Assembly (NCBI GenBank): GCA_916048095.2
Contig: OU696594.1
Span: forward strand, 716,001-780,000
Source of the DNA: Sacculina carcini
Lineage: Eukaryota; Arthropoda; Thecostraca; Sacculinidae
Direction: 5' to 3'
Length of the DNA stretch: 64,000 bases
The notes under the pieces were generated by a model. That model was not told where the DNA came from and searched no databases. It saw nothing but the letters and a program-made list of their open reading frames with translations. Below are positions 45,562-58,784 of the stretch, one piece after another (position 1 is the first letter of the stretch; every line of letters begins with the position of its first letter). Made by a program: the position numbers and the translations under genes.

Positions 45562-45880
45562 TATGCCGAAATAGCTTGTAATAAACGCACAGACGCTCAA
45601 CTCGCACAGCACCGTATCTCCTCCAGCCGTCAAACCACCAACACGACTCCTCGCTCACACCGTGACACACACACACACGCACACACACAAAGCCTCACCC
45701 GCCGCAGCAACCAATCAGCAGCGAGCCGGTCACTCGCCGCCGCCACGGGCATGAACAATTCACGGCGTGTCAGTCATACTAGTACATACATACATACATA
45801 CAAACATAGTGCACAACACGAGCACAAACGCGAATCACACACACACACACACACTAACACTCCATGCCCATAACACTACA
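45562..45880 (-). repeat. 5' LTR of the gypsy-like element
   Basis: About 319 bp from TGTAGTGTTATGGGC to GCTATTTCGGCA just before the gag ATG, with AC-rich and ATAC-rich microsatellites. The inner edge is inferred: TTCGGCA ends in CA, two bases before ATG. No recognisable tRNA primer-binding site follows. Confidence 0.6.
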
Positions 45881-48717
45881 GGAAGTTACGTCGGTGTAAC
45901 GTCAAAATGACATGTTGTCAATTTGACAGCTATTATGCGCACTTGCGATTACACATGATTATACACTGATTTAATTTCACTGAAGCCCAATCACAATTAA
46001 GAATGCAACATATTAGCTCCAAGCATGGATGGTGTGGTTTTATTGGGTACAGTTTAATTAATGCTACACTATACTGAATAGAATGGCTTTATGGTCCTCA
46101 ATATTTACACATGAATTGTTCCGCCCGACGGGCGGGTAAAATACTACTGGGAACAATGTTAACTACTGAATTTTACTGTATAATTTAATTGGTTTAATTT
46201 CAAGTTGCATAAGCTTAAGTTGCATAAGGATATGGGTTGTAATATCATGCAATGCCAACTATATGAATATGCTGTTTTAGCGGACGCATAAATCTGGAAT
46301 TATAGAGATGACAGAAAGTTTCATTGTTTTGATAGTGTTACACTTCTGAATTACTACACACGAAGGATGGGTGTGAACTTGAGCAGTGTTGAGGAAAAAA
46401 CTTCGTCAATAATTAAAACAATAATTTACAAATTTCACTTTTTCTGTTGGTTGTTTTTCATCAATTTTCTTTGTGTTTGTTTCGTGTTTGAGTTCTGAAT
46501 TATTCCTCACGACGGGCAGCTTTAAATATGAGGCGGGTTGTGGAAAAACATGTTCTCTAAATTGAAACATAAATTTCACATTTAGACTTTTATATTGGCT
46601 AAACATTCCTATGGGTTTGTTTTTCTTTTTCAATTTTCACTAATTTTTTTATGAATTGAATATTAATTATATTTAATGAACTGTTCCGCACGACGGGCGG
46701 GCTTAAATGTATCTATAAAGAGTGGGTTTAAATGATAGCGAGGTATATGATATTTTGCTAGCAGTAAATATTCTAGCGATAAAAGTAGAATAGCTCTTAA
46801 GCAAATGATTTTGGAGAATGATGTGAACCTTTAAATATATTTTGCGATCTGATGATATAAGTATTAGGAATAATACGTAGCAGAATATAGATTGCATAAT
46901 ATAATATCGGCTGTAATATCAAGGGCTTTAATATCGGTGTAATCCAAAAAATAACAACTGTATGAATATGATGCATTAGTGGAAGCATTAACCGGAAATT
47001 ATGAGATAATATGATAATGGTGTACAATTATATCGCATTATGCAACAAATGTGAATTCAGCTGCCTTACAGTTTGGTTCCGATACTATATTGGCGGGTTG
47101 AGAGATAAGTATTTGTGGGCCGCGTGTTTGGGACCCCTGGGGTAGATAATCTCAGTCTTCTGATTACAAATTATGATCGCATCAGTATATTTTGTGATCA
47201 CAAACTAATAAGTTAAATCACCTCAGACTAGGCTGAGTGCGGTCAAGATTGGATGGTTGGGTTGGGTTGGGTAGGTTTGACTCAGGTTATATTGGCTTTT
47301 AATGATAGCGGAAAAAATATAAATTTTAGCAATAATATTATAGCGGTAAAAGTAAAATAGTACTTAAGCAAATGATATTGGGGAATGATGTTAAGTAATA
47401 AATATAGTTTGGAAACATTCTGATGAGAAGATTTCATCATCTTTCATTGTTTGTTTCTTGTTTGTGTTCTGAATTATACCACACGACGGGCAGATTTATA
47501 TGTCAGGCGGGTTGAGGGATAATATTTGTCCAAATAAGAACAAAAATATTCACATTTACATTTTTCTATTGGTTAAGATATTTATAGGTTACATTTTTTG
47601 GTTTTCAATTCGTATTCAATATATTTTATGGATTTGATATGAATTTTATTGTATGAATTGTTCCGCACGTCGGGCGGGTTTAAAAAAAGTGTTTTTAGTT
47701 CATTTTCTCAAATGGTTCATTTTAATATAAAAATGTTCCGCGGCCAGCAACTATAGACAATAGAACGTTCAATTTCCCCTGTATAATTAATCCATACACA
47801 AAACCAATGGATTTGACTTCAAATATGAATTTTATTGTATGAATCGTTCCGCACGAGGGGTTTAAAAAAGTGTTTCCATTTTTTAGTTCATTTTTTCAAA
47901 TGGTTCATTTAAAAAAAGGTATTTTTTTTAATAAAAAAACTCCGCGGACAGCAACTATAGACAATAGACGTTCAATTTACCCTGTAGAATTAATCCATAC
48001 ACAAAACCAATGGATTTGACTTCAAGATCCAGAACGGATCGTGTTCGAGTTCTGAATTATTCAGCACGACGGGCGGGTTTAAAAATGACTCAGGCGGACT
48101 GAGGGGAAAAATTTTGTCGAAATAAAAATAATTAAACTTATAATTTTCAATTGATTAATATTTTCATGAGTGTACCCTATTTCATTTTTATTTTTCCATA
48201 TTTTTTATGAATTGAATATGAATTTCATGTTATGAATTGTTCCGCACAACGGGCGGGTTTTAATGCTATATATATACATAAGGAAGAAATTATCTGTCTG
48301 TCTGTGTATGTATGCTTGAATATGAGGTGACATAATTGCGCTGGTTCATGGTTCGCTGGTTCAATGATCAGGGGCTTCAAACGCAAACGAAGCGATGGCT
48401 CATTTTTATGAAATAAAAATGTCCCGCGGGCAGCAATAAAACGTTCAATTTCACCGTGTAGAATGAATTCATATACAAAACTAATGTATTTGACTTCAAG
48501 AACCATAACGGATGGTGCTCGAGTTCTGAATTTTTCCTCGCGTCGGGCGGGTTTAAATATGAGGCGGGCTGAGTGAAAATATTTTGTCAAAATAAATATA
48601 AAAATAATGAAATTTAGACTTTTTAATTGATTAAGGTTTTTATGAGTTTGCCTTATTTGTTTTTAATTTGCAATATTTTTATGAATTGCTCCGCACAACG
48701 GGCGGGTTTTAATGCTA
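45881..48717 (+). mobile_element. Helitron-like unit, 3' part
   Basis: Begins inside a satellite monomer (the break made by the LTR element), then the full run of 3' modules in the same order as units 1 and 2, ending GGGCGGGTTTTAATGCTAG at 48717. Confidence 0.85.
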
Positions 48718-48725
48718 GTCTATAC

Positions 48726-48777
<52 letters not shown>

Positions 48778-51700
48778 TATATAATATATATAAAAGAGAT
48801 CCTCTGTCTGTCTGTCTGTTTGTCTGTCCCACCCTCCTTGGTCACATTTTCAGCAAGCTGCTACTCGGTAACCACTTAATGTACCCGCCAACAATTTATA
48901 CCATTACGCTGGAAATGTTCTTGTCTACACGATAGGATAAATTTGAAATTTTAAAAATGAAATCAAAAAAAGTTATCGCGGTGAAAAGACAAAATGAACC
49001 CTGAAAAATGCGAAAATTTTGGTCAATATTCCTACATCTACTCCTCATAAACCAGAAATGGTACAGTAATACAGATTATACCACTGTGTAGAGAATTTTC
49101 TGTTCTACAAGATAGGTTATAATTCATATCCAAAAATAGAACATAAAAGATGTAAACATGACAAAATTTCAATCTATATTCAAAATTATATTTAAACTCC
49201 ACGCGTCCGATTTTCTATACTTTTTTCTCTATTTATCAAAAACTAATTATCACACATCTAAATAAATAATGCCATCATGCTGGGAATTTCGTTTGCTACA
49301 ACACGGTATAATTTTTAATTTTCCAAAATTTATTAAAAAAAAGTTACGGCGGTGTGAAGTGTAAATGACAAAGTCAAAAAGGCATAATTATCGCACAAAA
49401 ACGTGAATATTTTGGTCAATATTCCGCTATCTATTCCTCATAAACCAGCAATGGTACAGCTATAAAAATTATACTATTGTGTAGATAATTTTGTGTTCTA
49501 CAAGAAAAGTTATAATTTATACCCACAAATGATACAAAAAATGTGTTAAAGTGGCAAAATTGTCAAATACATCCAAAATTACACTTGATCACCGGGCGCC
49601 TAAATTTATTCATTTTTCTACCTATTTCTCAGGAACTATTTGTCACACATTAAAATAAATTATATCATCGTGCTGGAAATTGTATTTTTTAAAATGCGGT
49701 ATAATTTTTAATTTTCCAAAGTGTATCTGAAGGAAGTTACGGCGTTGTAAAGTCAAAAGGACATATTGCCAATTTGACAGCTATTTTTCGCACTTGCGAT
49801 TACACAGGAATATACTACTGTGTAGAGAATTTTGTGCTCTACAAGAAAAGGTGTAATTTATGCCCACAAATGATACAAAAAACGTGTAAAATTGGCAAAA
49901 TTCTCAAATACATCCAAAATTACACTTGAACACCGGGTGACTACAATTTATTCATTTTTATACCCATTTCTCAGCAACTGTTTGTCACACCTTAAAATTA
50001 ATTATACCATCGTGCTAGAAATTTTGTTTCCTACAGTACGGTATAATTATTAATTTTCCAAAGTGTATCTGAACGAAGTTACGACGGTGTAAGGTCAAAA
50101 TGTCATGTTGCCAATTTGACAGCTATTATGCGTACTTGCGATTACACATGAATATACACTGATTAAATTTCACTGGAGTCCAATCACAATTTACGCACTT
50201 GCGATTACACAGGAATATACTACTGTGTAGAGAATTTTGTGTTCTACAAGATAAGCTATAATTTATACCCACAAATGATACAAAAAACGTGTAAAATTGG
50301 CAAAATTCTCAAATACATCCAAAATTACACTTGAACACCGGGCGACTAAAATTAATTCATTTTTCTACTATTTCTCAGTAACTATTTGTTACACATAAAA
50401 ATAAATTATACCATCGTTCTAGAAATCTTTTCTTCTACAATACGGTATAATTTGTAATTTTCCAAAGGGTATCTGAAGGAAGTTACGGCGGTGTAAAGTC
50501 AAAAGGACATATTGCCAATTTGACAGCTATTATGCGCACTTGCGATTACACAGGAATATACACCGATTAAATTTCACTGAAGCCCAATACCAATTAAGAA
50601 TGCATCATATTATCTCCAAGCATGGATGGTGTGGTTTTATTGCGTACAGTTTAATTAATGCTACACTCTACTGAATATAAAGGCTTTATTGTCCTCAATA
50701 ACGTTCCGCACGACGGGCGGGTAAAATGCTATTGGGAACAAAGTAAACTACTGAATTTAACTGTGTAATTTAATTGGTTTAATTTCAAGTTGCATAAGCA
50801 TAAGTTGCATAAGGATATGGGTTGCAATATCATGTAATGCCAACTTATGCTGTTTTAGCGGAAGCATTAACCTGGAATTATAGAGATGACAGAAGGTTGC
50901 ATTGTTTTGATAGTGTTGTGGAAAAACATGTTTTCTAAATTGAAACATAAATTTCACATTTAGACTTTTAGATTAGCTATAACTTTCCTGTGGGTTTGTT
51001 TTTCTTTTTCAATTTGCACTAATTTTTTTATGAATTGAATATTAATTATATTTTATGAACTGTTCCGCTCGACGGGCGAATTAAATGTATCTATAAAGAG
51101 TGGGTTTAAATGATAGCGAGGTATATGATATTTTGCTAGCAGTAAATATTCTAGCGATAAAAGTAGAATAGCTCTTAAGCAAATGATTTTGGAGAATGAT
51201 GTGAACCTTTAAATATATTTTGCGATCTGATGATATATGTATTAGGAATAATACGTAGCAGAATATAGATTGCATAATATAATATCGGCTGTAATATCAA
51301 GGGCTGCATTATCGATGTAATCCAAAAAATAACAACTGTATGAATATGATGCATTAGTGGAAGCATTAACCGGGAATTATGAGATAATATGATAATGGTG
51401 TAAAATTATATCGCATTATGCAACAAATGTGAATTTAGCTACCTTACAGTTTGGTCCCGATACTATATTGGCGGGTTGAGAGAAAAGTATTGGTGGGCCG
51501 CGTGTTTGGGACCCCTGGGGTAGATAATCTCAGTCTTGTGATTACAAATTATGATCGCATCAGTATATTTTGTGATCACAAACTAATAAGTTAAATCACC
51601 TCAGACTAGGCTGAGAGCGGTCAAGATTGAATGGTTGGGTTGGGTTGGGTAGGTTTGACTCAGGTTATATTGGGTTTTAATGATAGCGGAAAATATATAA

Positions 51701-53372
51701 ATTTTAACAATAAATATTATAGCGGTAAAAGTGAAATAGTACTTAAGCAAATGATATTGGGGAATGATGTTAAGTAATAAATATAGTTTGGAAACAGTCT
51801 GATGAAAAGATTTCATCATCTTTCATTGTTTGTTTCGTGTTTGTGTTCTGAATTATACCACACGACGGGCAGATTTATATATCAGGCGGGTTGAGGGATA
51901 ATATTTGTCAAAATAAGAACAAAAATATTCACATTTAGACTTTTCTATTGGTTAAGATATTTATAGGTTACATTTTTTGCTTTTCAATTTGTATTCATTA
52001 TATTTTATGGATTTGATATGAATTTTATTGTATGAATTGTTCCGCACGACGGGTGGGTTTAAAAAAGTGTTTTTAGATCATTTTTTCAAATGGTTCATTT
52101 AAAAAAAGGTTTTTTTTTTAAAATAAAAATGTTCCGCGGGCAGCAACTATAGACAATAGAACGTTCAATTTACCCTGTAGAATTAATCCATACACAAAAC
52201 CAATGGATTTGACTTCAAGATGCAGAACGGATCGTGTTCGAGTTCTGAATTATTCAGCACGACGGGCGGGTTTAAAAATGACTCAGGCGGACTGAGGGGA
52301 AATATTGTGTCGAAATAAAAATAATTAAACTTATAATTTTCAATTGATTAATATTTTTATGAGTGTACCCTATTTCATTTTTATTTTTCCATATTTTTTA
52401 TGAATTGAATATGAATTTCATGTTATGAATTGCTCCGCACAACGGGCGGGTTTTAATGCTATATATATACATAAAGAAGAAATTATCTGTCTGTCTGTGT
52501 ATGTATGCTTGAATATGAGGTGACATAATTGCGCTGGCTCATGGTTCGCTGGTTCAATTATCAGGGGCTTCAAACGCAAACGAAGCGATGGCTCATTTTT
52601 ATGAAATAAAAATGTCCCGCGGGCAGCAATAAAACGTTCAATTTCACCGTATAGAATGAATTCATATACAAAACTAATGGATTTGACTTCAAGAACCAAA
52701 ACGGATGGTGTTCGAGTTCTGAATTTTTCCTCACGTCGGGCGGGTTTAAATATGAGGCGGGTTGAGTGAAAATATTTTGTCAAAATAAAATTAAAAATAA
52801 TGAAATTTAGACTTTTTAATTGATTAAGGTCTTCATGAGTTTGCCTTATTTATTTTTAATTTGCAATATTTTTATGAATTGTTCCGCACAACGGGCGGGT
52901 TTTAATGCGGTTTTAATGCTATATATATACATAAAGAAGAAATTATCTGTCTGTCTGTGTATGTATGCTTGAATATGAGGTGACATAATTGCGCTGGTTC
53001 ATGGTTCGCTGGTTCAATGATCAGGGGCTTCAAACGCAAACGAAGCGATGGCTCATTTTTATGAAATAAAAATGTCCCGCGGGCAGCAATAAAACGTTCA
53101 ATTTCACCGTGTAGAATGAATTCATATACAAAACTAATGGATTTGACTTCAAGAACCAGAACGGATGGTGTTCGAGTTCTGAATTATTCCGCACGTCGGC
53201 CGGGTTTAAATATGAGGCGGGCTGAGTGAAAATATTTTGTCAAAATGTAAATTAAAAATAATGAAATTTAGACTTTTTAATTGATTAAGGTTTTTATGAG
53301 TTTGCCTTATTTATTTTTAATTTGCAATATTTTTATGAATTATTCCGCACAACGGGCGGGTTTTTATGCTAG
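48718..53372 (+). mobile_element. Complete Helitron-like unit 4 (4655 bp, 3 satellite monomers)
   Basis: TC after CTAG, then an expanded (AT)n (48728-48771), TATATAAAAGAGATCCTCTG and (TCTG)n. Leader to about 49390; monomers at about 49400-49790, 49800-50110 and 50215-50540. The 3' modules follow, ending GGGTTTTTATGCTAG at 53372. One 3' module (about 52440-52900) is repeated almost exactly at 52915-53365. Confidence 0.85.
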
Positions 53373-56300
53373 TATATATATAGAAGAGATCCTCTGTGTG
53401 TCTGTGTGTGTGTCTGTGTGTGTGTCTGTGTGTCTGTTCGACCCTCCTTGGTCCATTTTCTATCAGCTATTATTCGGCCACCACTCAGCCTACCCGCTAA
53501 CAATTTATACCCTCACGTTGGAAATTTTCTTGTCTACACTTTAGATTAAATTTTAAATTTCAAAAATGAAATCAAAAAAGTTATAGCGGTGAAAAGACAA
53601 AATGAACCCTGAAAAATGCGAAAATTTTGGTCAATTTTCTGAAGACTACTCCTCCTAAACCAGCAATAGTACAACTATAAAAATTATACCACTGTGTAGT
53701 AAATTTTCTTTTCTACTCAACGAATTATAATTTATACCCAAAAATTGAATATAAAACATGTAAAATGGAAAACAATCAAACTACATTCAAAATTTTATTT
53801 AAACTCCACGCGTCCGATTTTCTATACTTTTTTCTCTATTTGTCAAAAACTAATAATCACACATCTAAATAAATAATACCATCATGCTGGGAATTTTGTT
53901 TGCTACATCACGGCATAATTTTTAATTTTCGAAAGTGTATTAAACAAAAGTTACGGCGGTGTGAAGTGTAAATGACAAAAAAGCAAAAAGGCAAAATTAG
54001 CACAAAAAACGTGAATATTTTGGTCAATATTCCGCTATCTATTCCTCATAAACCAGCAATGGTACAGCTATAAAAATTATACTATTGTGTAGATAATTTT
54101 GTGTTCTACAAGAAAAGTTATAATCTATACCCACAAATGATACAAAAAACGTGTACAATTGGCAAAATTCTCAAATACATCCAAAATTACACTTGAACAC
54201 CGGGTGATTAAAATTAATTCATTTTTCTACCCATTTCTCAGGAACTATTTGTCACACATTACAATTAAGTATACCATCGTGCTAGAAATTTTGTTTTCTA
54301 CAATACGGTATAATTTTTTATTTTCCAAAGTGTATCTAAAGGAAGTTACGGCGGTGTAAAGTCAAAAGGACATATTGCCAATTTGACAGCTATTATGCGC
54401 ACTTGCGATTACACAGGAATATACTACTGTGTAGATAATTTTGTGTTCTACAAGATAAGTTATAATTTATACCCACAAATGATACAAAAAACGAGTAAAA
54501 TTGGCAAAATTCGCAAATACATCCAAAATTACACTTGAACAACGGGCGACTAAAATTAATTCATTTTTCTACTATTTATCAGTAACTATTTGTTATACAT
54601 AAAAATAAATTATACCATCGTGCTAGAAATTTTGTTTTCTACAATACGGTATAATTTTTAATTTTCCAAAGTGTATCTAAAGGAAGTTACGGCGGTGTAA
54701 AGTCAAAATGTCATGTTGCCAATTTGACAGCTATTATGCGCACTTGCGATTACACATGAATATACACTGATTTAATTTCACTGAAGTCCAATCACAATTT
54801 ACGCACTTGCGATTACACAGGAATATACTACTCTGTAGATAATTTTGTGTTCTACAAAAGAAGTTATAATTTATACCCACAAATGATACAAAAACGTGTA
54901 AAATTGGCAAAATTCTCAAATACATCCAAAATTACACTTGAACACCGGGCGACTAAAATTAATTAATTTTTCTACTATTTATCAGTAACTATTTGTTATA
55001 CATAAAAATAAATTATACCATCGTGCTAGAAATTTTGTTTTCTACAATACGGTATAATTTGTAATTTTCCTAAGTGTATCTGAAGGAAGTTACGGCGGTG
55101 TAAAGTCAAAAAGACATATTGCCAATTTGACAGCTATTATGCGCACTTGCGATTACACAGGAATATACTACTGTGTAGATAATTTTGTGTTCTACAAGAT
55201 AAGCTGTAATTTATACCCACAAATGATACAAAAAACGTGTAAAATTGGCAAAATTCTCAAATACATCCAAAATTACACTTGAACACCGGGCGACTAAAAT
55301 TTATTCATTTTTCTACTATTTCTCAGTCTCTATTTGTTGCACATAAAAATAAATTATACCATCGTGCTAGAAATCTTGTTTTCTACAATACGGTATAATT
55401 TGTAATTTTCCAAAGGGTATCTGAAGGAAGTTACGGCGGTGTAAAGTCAAAAGGATATATTGCCAATTTGACAGCTATTATGCGCACTTGCGATTACACA
55501 GGAATATACACCGATTAAATTTCACTGAAGCCCAATCACAATTAAGAATGCATCATATTATCTCCAAGCATGGATGGTGTGGTTTTTTTGCGTACAGTTT
55601 AATTAATGCTACACTATACTGAATAGAAAGTCTTTATTGTCCTCAATATTTACACATCAAATGTTCCGCACGACGGGCGGGTAAAATGCTACTTGGAACA
55701 AAGTAAGCTACTGAATTTTACTGTGTAATTTAATTGGTTTAATTTCAAGTTGCATACGCTTAAGTTGCATAAGGATACGGGTTGTAATATCATACAATGC
55801 CAAGTATATGCATATGCTGTTTTAAAGGAAGCATTAATCTGGAATTATAGAGATGTTTCATTGTTTTGATAGTGTTAAACCTCTGAATTACTACACACGA
55901 AGGACGGGTGTGAATTTGAGTAGTGTTGAGGGAAAAACATCGTCAATAATTAAAACAAGAATTTACAAATTTGACTTTTCTATTGGTCGTTTTTCATCAA
56001 TTTTCTTTGTGTTTGTTTCGTGTTTAAGTTCTGAATTATTCCGCACGACGGGCAGCTTTAAATATGAGGCGGGTTGTGGAAAAACATGTTTTCTAAATTG
56101 AAACATAAATTTTACATTTAGACTTTTATAGTAGCTAAAACTTTCCTGTGGGTTTGTTTTTCTTTTTCAATTTGCACAAATTTTTTTATGAATTGAATAT
56201 TAATTATATTTTATGAACTGTTCCGCACGACGGGCGAATTAAATGTATCTATAAAGAGTGGGTTTAAATGATAGCGAGGTATATGATATTTTGCTAGCAG

Positions 56301-58784
56301 TAAATATTCTAGCGATAAAAGTAGAATAGCTCTTAAGCAAATGATTTTGGAGAATGATGTGAACCTTTAAATATATTTTGCGATCTGATGATATATGTAT
56401 TAGGAATAATACGTAGCAGAATATAGGTTGCATAATATAATATCGGCTGTAATATCAAGGGCTGTAATATCGGTGTAATCCAAAAAATAACAACTGTATG
56501 AATATGATGCATTAGTGGAAGCATTAACCGGGAATTATGAGATAATATGATAATGGTGTATAATTATATCGCATTATGCAACAAATGTGAATTTAGCTCC
56601 CTTACAGTTTGGTCCCGATACTATATTGGCGGGTTGAGAGAAAAGTATTGGTGGGCCGCGTGTTTGGGACCCCTGGGGTAGATAATCTCAGTCTTCTGAT
56701 TACAAATTATTATCGCATCAGTATATTTTGTGATCACAAACTAATAAGTTAAATCACCTCAGACTAGGCTGAGAGCGGTCAAGATTGAATGGTTGGGTTG
56801 GGTTGGGTAGGTTTGACTCAGGTTATATTGGGTTTTAATGATAGCGGAAAATATATAAATTTTAACAATAAATATTATAGCGGTAAAAGCGAGATAGTAC
56901 TTAAGCAAATGATATTGGGGAATGATGTTAAGTAATAAATATAGTTTGGAAACATTCTGATGAAAAGATTTCATCATCTTTCATTGTTTGTTTCGTGTTT
57001 GTGTTCTGAATTATACCACACGACGGGCAGATTTATATATCAGGCGGGTTGAGGGATAATATTTGTCAAAATAAGAACAAAAATATTCACATTTAGACTT
57101 TTCTATTGGTTAAGATATTTATAGGTTACATTTTTTGGTTTTCAATTTATATTCATTATATTTTATGGATTTGATATGAATTTTATTGTATGAATTGTTC
57201 CGCACGACGGGTGGGTTTAAAAAAGTGTTTTTAGATCGTTTTTCAAATGGTTCATTTAGAAAAAAGAAAAAAACATTTAAAATAAAAATGATCCGCGGGC
57301 AGCAACTGTAGACAATAGAACGTTCAATTTTCCCTGTAGAATTAATCCATACACAAAACCAATGGATTTGACTTCAAATATGAATTTTATTGTATGAATT
57401 GTTCCGCACGACGGGCGGGTTTAAAAAAGGTGTTTCCATTTTTAAGTTCATGTTTTTCAAATGGTTCATTTAAAAAAAGGTATTTTTTTACAAATAAAAA
57501 TGCTCCGCGGGCAGCAACTATAGACAATAGAACGTTCAATTTACCCTGTAGAATTAATCCATACACAAAACCAATGGATTTGACTTCAAGATCCAGAACG
57601 GATCGTGTTCGATTTCTTAATTATTCAGCACGACGGGCGGGTTTAAAAATGACTCAGGCGGACTGAGGGGAAATATTTTGTCGAAATAAAAATAATTAAA
57701 CTCATAATTTTCAATTGATTAATATTTTTATGAGTGTACCCTATTTCATTTTTATTTTTTCATATTTTTTTACGAATTGAATATGAATTTCATGTTATGA
57801 ATTGCTCCGCACAACGGGCGGGTTTTAATGCTATATATATACATAAAGAAGGAATTATCTGTCTGTCTGTGTATGTATGCTTGAATATGAGGTGACATAA
57901 TTGCGCTGGTTCATGGTTCGCTGGTTCAATGATCATGGGCTTCAAACGCAAACGAAGCGATGGCTCATTTTTATGGAATATAAATGTCCCGCGGGCAGCA
58001 ATAAAACGTTCAATTTCACCGTGTAGAATGAATTCATATACAAAACTAACGGATTTGACTCCAAGATCCAGAAAGGATCGTGTTCGAGTTCTGAATTATT
58101 CCGCGCGTCGGGCTGGTTTAAATGTGAGGCGGATTGAGGAAAAATATTTTGTCAAAAAAAGAAAAAAAGATTAAACTTAGACTTTTCAATTGATTACAAT
58201 TTTATGAGTGTGCCCTTTATATTTTATTTTGAATATTATGAATATTTTTTATGAATATGAATTTTTATGAATAATAATTCCATTTTATGAATTCCTCCGC
58301 ACAACGGGCGTAGAAACGGGCGGGTTTTAATGCTATATATATACATAAAGAAGAAATTATCTGTCTGTCTGTGTATGTATGCTTGAATATGAGGTGACAT
58401 AATTGCGCTGGTTCATGGTTCGCTGGTTCAATGATCAGGGGCTTCAAACGCAAACGAAGCGACGGCTCATTTTTATGAAATAAAATGTCCCGCGGGCAGC
58501 AATAAAACGTTCAATTTCACCGTGTAGAATGAATTCATATACAAAACTAATGGATTTGACTTCAAGAACCATAACGGATGGTGTTCGAGTTCTGAATTAT
58601 TCCGCACGTCGGCCGGGTTTAAATATGAGGCGGGCTGAGTGAAAATATGTTGTCAAAATAAAATTAAAAATAATGAAATTTAGACTTTTTAATTAATTAA
58701 GGTTTTTATGAGTTTGCCTTATTTGTTTTCAATTTGCAATATTTTTATGAATTGCTCCGCACAACGGGCGGGTTTTAATGCTAG
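53373..58784 (+). mobile_element. Complete Helitron-like unit 5 (5412 bp, 4 satellite monomers)
   Basis: TATATATATAGAAGAGATCC directly follows CTAG. Leader with TG/TC repeats to about 54000; four monomers at about 54010-54400, 54415-54740, 54820-55140 and 55160-55480. The same 3' module series follows, ending GCTAG at 58784. Confidence 0.85.

Larger units (their letters stand above)
41577..45880 (-). mobile_element. Ty3/gypsy-like LTR retrotransposon, nearly complete but missing most of its 3' LTR
   Basis: Order on the minus strand: LTR (45880-~45562), gag, protease, RT, RNase H, integrase, ~200-nt 3' UTR, then ten bases TGTAGTGTTA (41586-41577) identical to the start of the 5' LTR, after which LINE copy B begins. 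The 5' LTR outer edge is certain, because interrupted satellite sequence (GGAAGTTACG) continues at 45881. The LINE therefore appears to have replaced the rest of the 3' LTR. Confidence 0.85.
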
